A stretch of DNA of 7,356 nt, taken from contig JAFGTI010000035.1 in assembly GCA_016934175.1 (NCBI GenBank), forward strand, positions 1 through 7,356. Reading direction: 5' to 3'. Origin of the DNA: Acholeplasmataceae bacterium. GTDB lineage: Bacteria; Bacillota_I; Bacilli_A; Acholeplasmatales; Acholeplasmataceae. This document shows, in pieces, positions 6,490 through 7,356 of this stretch. How positions within the stretch are numbered: position 1 is the stretch's first letter; each line of letters opens with the position of its first letter. The notes beneath the pieces were generated by a model. That model made no database searches. It worked only from the letters and a program-made list of their open reading frames with translations, and was not told the DNA's origin. A program made the translations under genes and the position numbers.

Positions 6490-6859
6490 TAAAGTATTTA
6501 AATTTTTTCATCGTTTTATTAAACTTGTAAAGATGATTGATAAAAAAACTTCGATGAAGCTTGTTGTTAAATCGGTTTTAAGTGCGCTTTTGATTTCGCT
6601 TTTAATTGTCCTCATACCAGCATTAGTCATGATCAACATGTTTATATATACTAAACTTAAGTTATTGATTTCTATTTTTCTCGTAATATTGATTATGGGA
6701 TGGAGTTTTTTGTATTATTACTTTTATTATCGATTATTGAAAATATACCATCCATCAATTTGTGATATCAACACGAAAATTCCACAACTGACTGAAAGTG
6801 TTATTGTTTCTTTATTTTTTATGATACTTGGTATTGTTGTACTATCAATTGTTTTTTAG
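6473..6859 (+). CDS. Small three-helix membrane protein of unknown function
   Basis: I do not recognise this 128-residue protein. It has a lysine-rich amphipathic N-terminus (about 1-33, including FKFFHRFIKLVK) and three predicted hydrophobic segments at about 34-59, 64-86 and 108-128. By the positive-inside rule the N-terminus and the RLLKIYH loop would be cytoplasmic. No catalytic motif is visible; the single Cys is at 97. It is judged real because it is intact, uses the same AT-rich codons, overlaps the protease gene by 17 bp, and is followed by the lspA ribosome binding site. No strong Shine-Dalgarno sequence precedes ATG 6473 (AGGCGG at 6455-6460 is far), so translation may be coupled to the protease. 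A later ATG at 6533 is possible. Its position suggests a link with envelope proteolysis or lipoprotein maturation, but that is inference. Confidence 0.75.
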   Translation: MNSLIDKVFKFFHRFIKLVKMIDKKTSMKLVVKSVLSALLISLLIVLIPALVMINMFIYTKLKLLISIFLVILIMGWSFLYYYFYYRLLKIYHPSICDINTKIPQLTESVIVSLFFMILGIVVLSIVF

Positions 6860-6863
6860 GAGG
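6858..6863 (+). promoter_or_regulatory. Shine-Dalgarno sequence of lspA overlapping the upstream stop
   Basis: AGGAGG begins inside the TAG stop (6857-6859) of the membrane-protein gene and lies 5 nt before ATG 6869. It fixes the lspA start and couples termination of one gene to initiation of the next. Confidence 0.88.
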
Positions 6864-6868
6864 ATTTT

Positions 6869-7356
6869 ATGCTTATTGGAGCAATCATTATTATTTTCAC
6901 AGTAGTCATTGATATAGTTACTAAGCAATTAGCTCAATCATTGATTCCAGATTTAGTTGCTAGTAACCAAGGTGACATCGTTTTAATTCCCAATCTCTTA
7001 CAACTTAATTATCATGAAAATTTTGGTGCTTCTCTAGGCATTTTTGAAGGAGAACAGTTATTTTTCATGTTTATTACAATAGCTGCATTAGCAATATTCG
7101 GTTATTTATTTACCCAAAGTGATTTTAAAAACAAGAAAGTATTTAGTCTATCGATTGCCTTTTTTATTGGTGGAACATTAGGAAATGCAATTGATCGAGC
7201 ACTTTTGGGTTACGTCATTGATTTTTTACATTTCCCATTTTTAACACCCATATTAGACATTGTTAATTTAAGTAATTTTTACAATAATTTTGCAGATTTA
7301 TTTCTAAGTGCTGCAATCGTTTTATTTGCTATTGACTTATTTATTTTTGAGCCAAA
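6869..7356 (+). CDS. lspA: Lipoprotein signal peptidase (signal peptidase II), 3' end cut by the window
   Basis: LspA is an inner-membrane aspartyl protease that removes the signal peptide of diacylglyceryl-modified prolipoproteins. The frame is open for 162 codons to the window end, about the full family length (150-165), so only a short C-terminal piece can be missing. Family features in order are VIDIVTKQL (13-21, with Asp15 and Lys19), NYHENFGASLG (47-57), GGTLGNAIDRALLGYVIDF (101-119, catalytic Asp109, with Asn106), and NNFADLF (139-145, second catalytic Asp143, equivalent to FNxAD but with Asn instead of the usual Phe-Asn order). Four membrane segments fit the hydrophobic blocks near 2-18, 64-82, 92-108 and 143-160. 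The start is set by AGGAGG at 6858-6863. It is the last visible gene of the T-box operon. An rluD-type pseudouridine synthase often follows lspA in Bacillota, but nothing of it can be seen here. Confidence 0.95.
   Translation, partial: MLIGAIIIIFTVVIDIVTKQLAQSLIPDLVASNQGDIVLIPNLLQLNYHENFGASLGIFEGEQLFFMFITIAALAIFGYLFTQSDFKNKKVFSLSIAFFIGGTLGNAIDRALLGYVIDFLHFPFLTPILDIVNLSNFYNNFADLFLSAAIVLFAIDLFIFEP

Noticed and set aside
1..7356. TGA read as tryptophan (Mycoplasma/Spiroplasma code)
   Set aside because: TGA ends rel and dtd exactly where their families end, and tryptophans in the other genes are coded by TGG.
1..7356. CRISPR array, insertion sequence, tRNA or rRNA gene
   Set aside because: No spaced direct repeats, transposase, terminal repeats or RNA-gene signatures were found; nearly all sequence is conserved housekeeping coding DNA.

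Overview
The window is AT-rich, densely packed bacterial DNA with every supported gene on the + strand. TGA ends two genes (rel and dtd) and tryptophan is written TGG, so the standard bacterial code applies and Mycoplasma/Spiroplasma-type TGA=Trp decoding does not. AT-richness, strong AAGGAGG ribosome binding sites, a T-box leader and the order rel-dtd-(x)-hisS-aspS (as in Bacillus, where another gene sits between dtd and hisS) point to a low-GC Bacillota or a standard-code Mollicutes relative (Acholeplasma/Izemoplasma/Erysipelotrichia-like). The exact taxon cannot be fixed from this sequence.

Layout. (1) 1-749: the 3' end of a long RelA/SpoT (p)ppGpp synthetase/hydrolase gene, overlapping by 4 bp with dtd (D-aminoacyl-tRNA deacylase). 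(2) 750-995: the only real intergenic region. It holds a strong sigma-A-type promoter starting one base after the dtd stop, an 8-bp inverted repeat across its -10, and a complete but compact T-box riboswitch with Stem I, Stem III, the T-box antiterminator and an intrinsic terminator. (3) 996-7356: eight genes with gaps of at most 9 bp or overlaps: a RimJ/RimL-like GNAT acetyltransferase, hisS, aspS, msrA, a dCMP deaminase, a SepM/YlbL-like PDZ-Lon membrane protease, an unknown three-helix membrane protein, and lspA, which is cut by the window end. No terminator or internal promoter gap was seen between them, so they look like one operon behind the T-box.

How it fits together. The first part handles amino-acid starvation and tRNA quality (Rel, Dtd). 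The T-box senses an uncharged tRNA. The modelled specifier loop places GAC (Asp) in the reading position, overlapped by CAC (His), and hisS and aspS both lie downstream. The rest of the operon is not about translation: methionine-sulfoxide repair, dUMP supply for thymidylate, and envelope proteolysis/lipoprotein processing. These genes would be raised by Asp-tRNA limitation if read-through is complete. The points most worth a second look are the specifier/discriminator logic of the T-box, its lack of Stem II, the GNAT gene placed first in the aaRS operon, and the long unrelated tail of genes under it. I saw no mobile element, CRISPR array, rRNA or tRNA gene, and no clearly new system.
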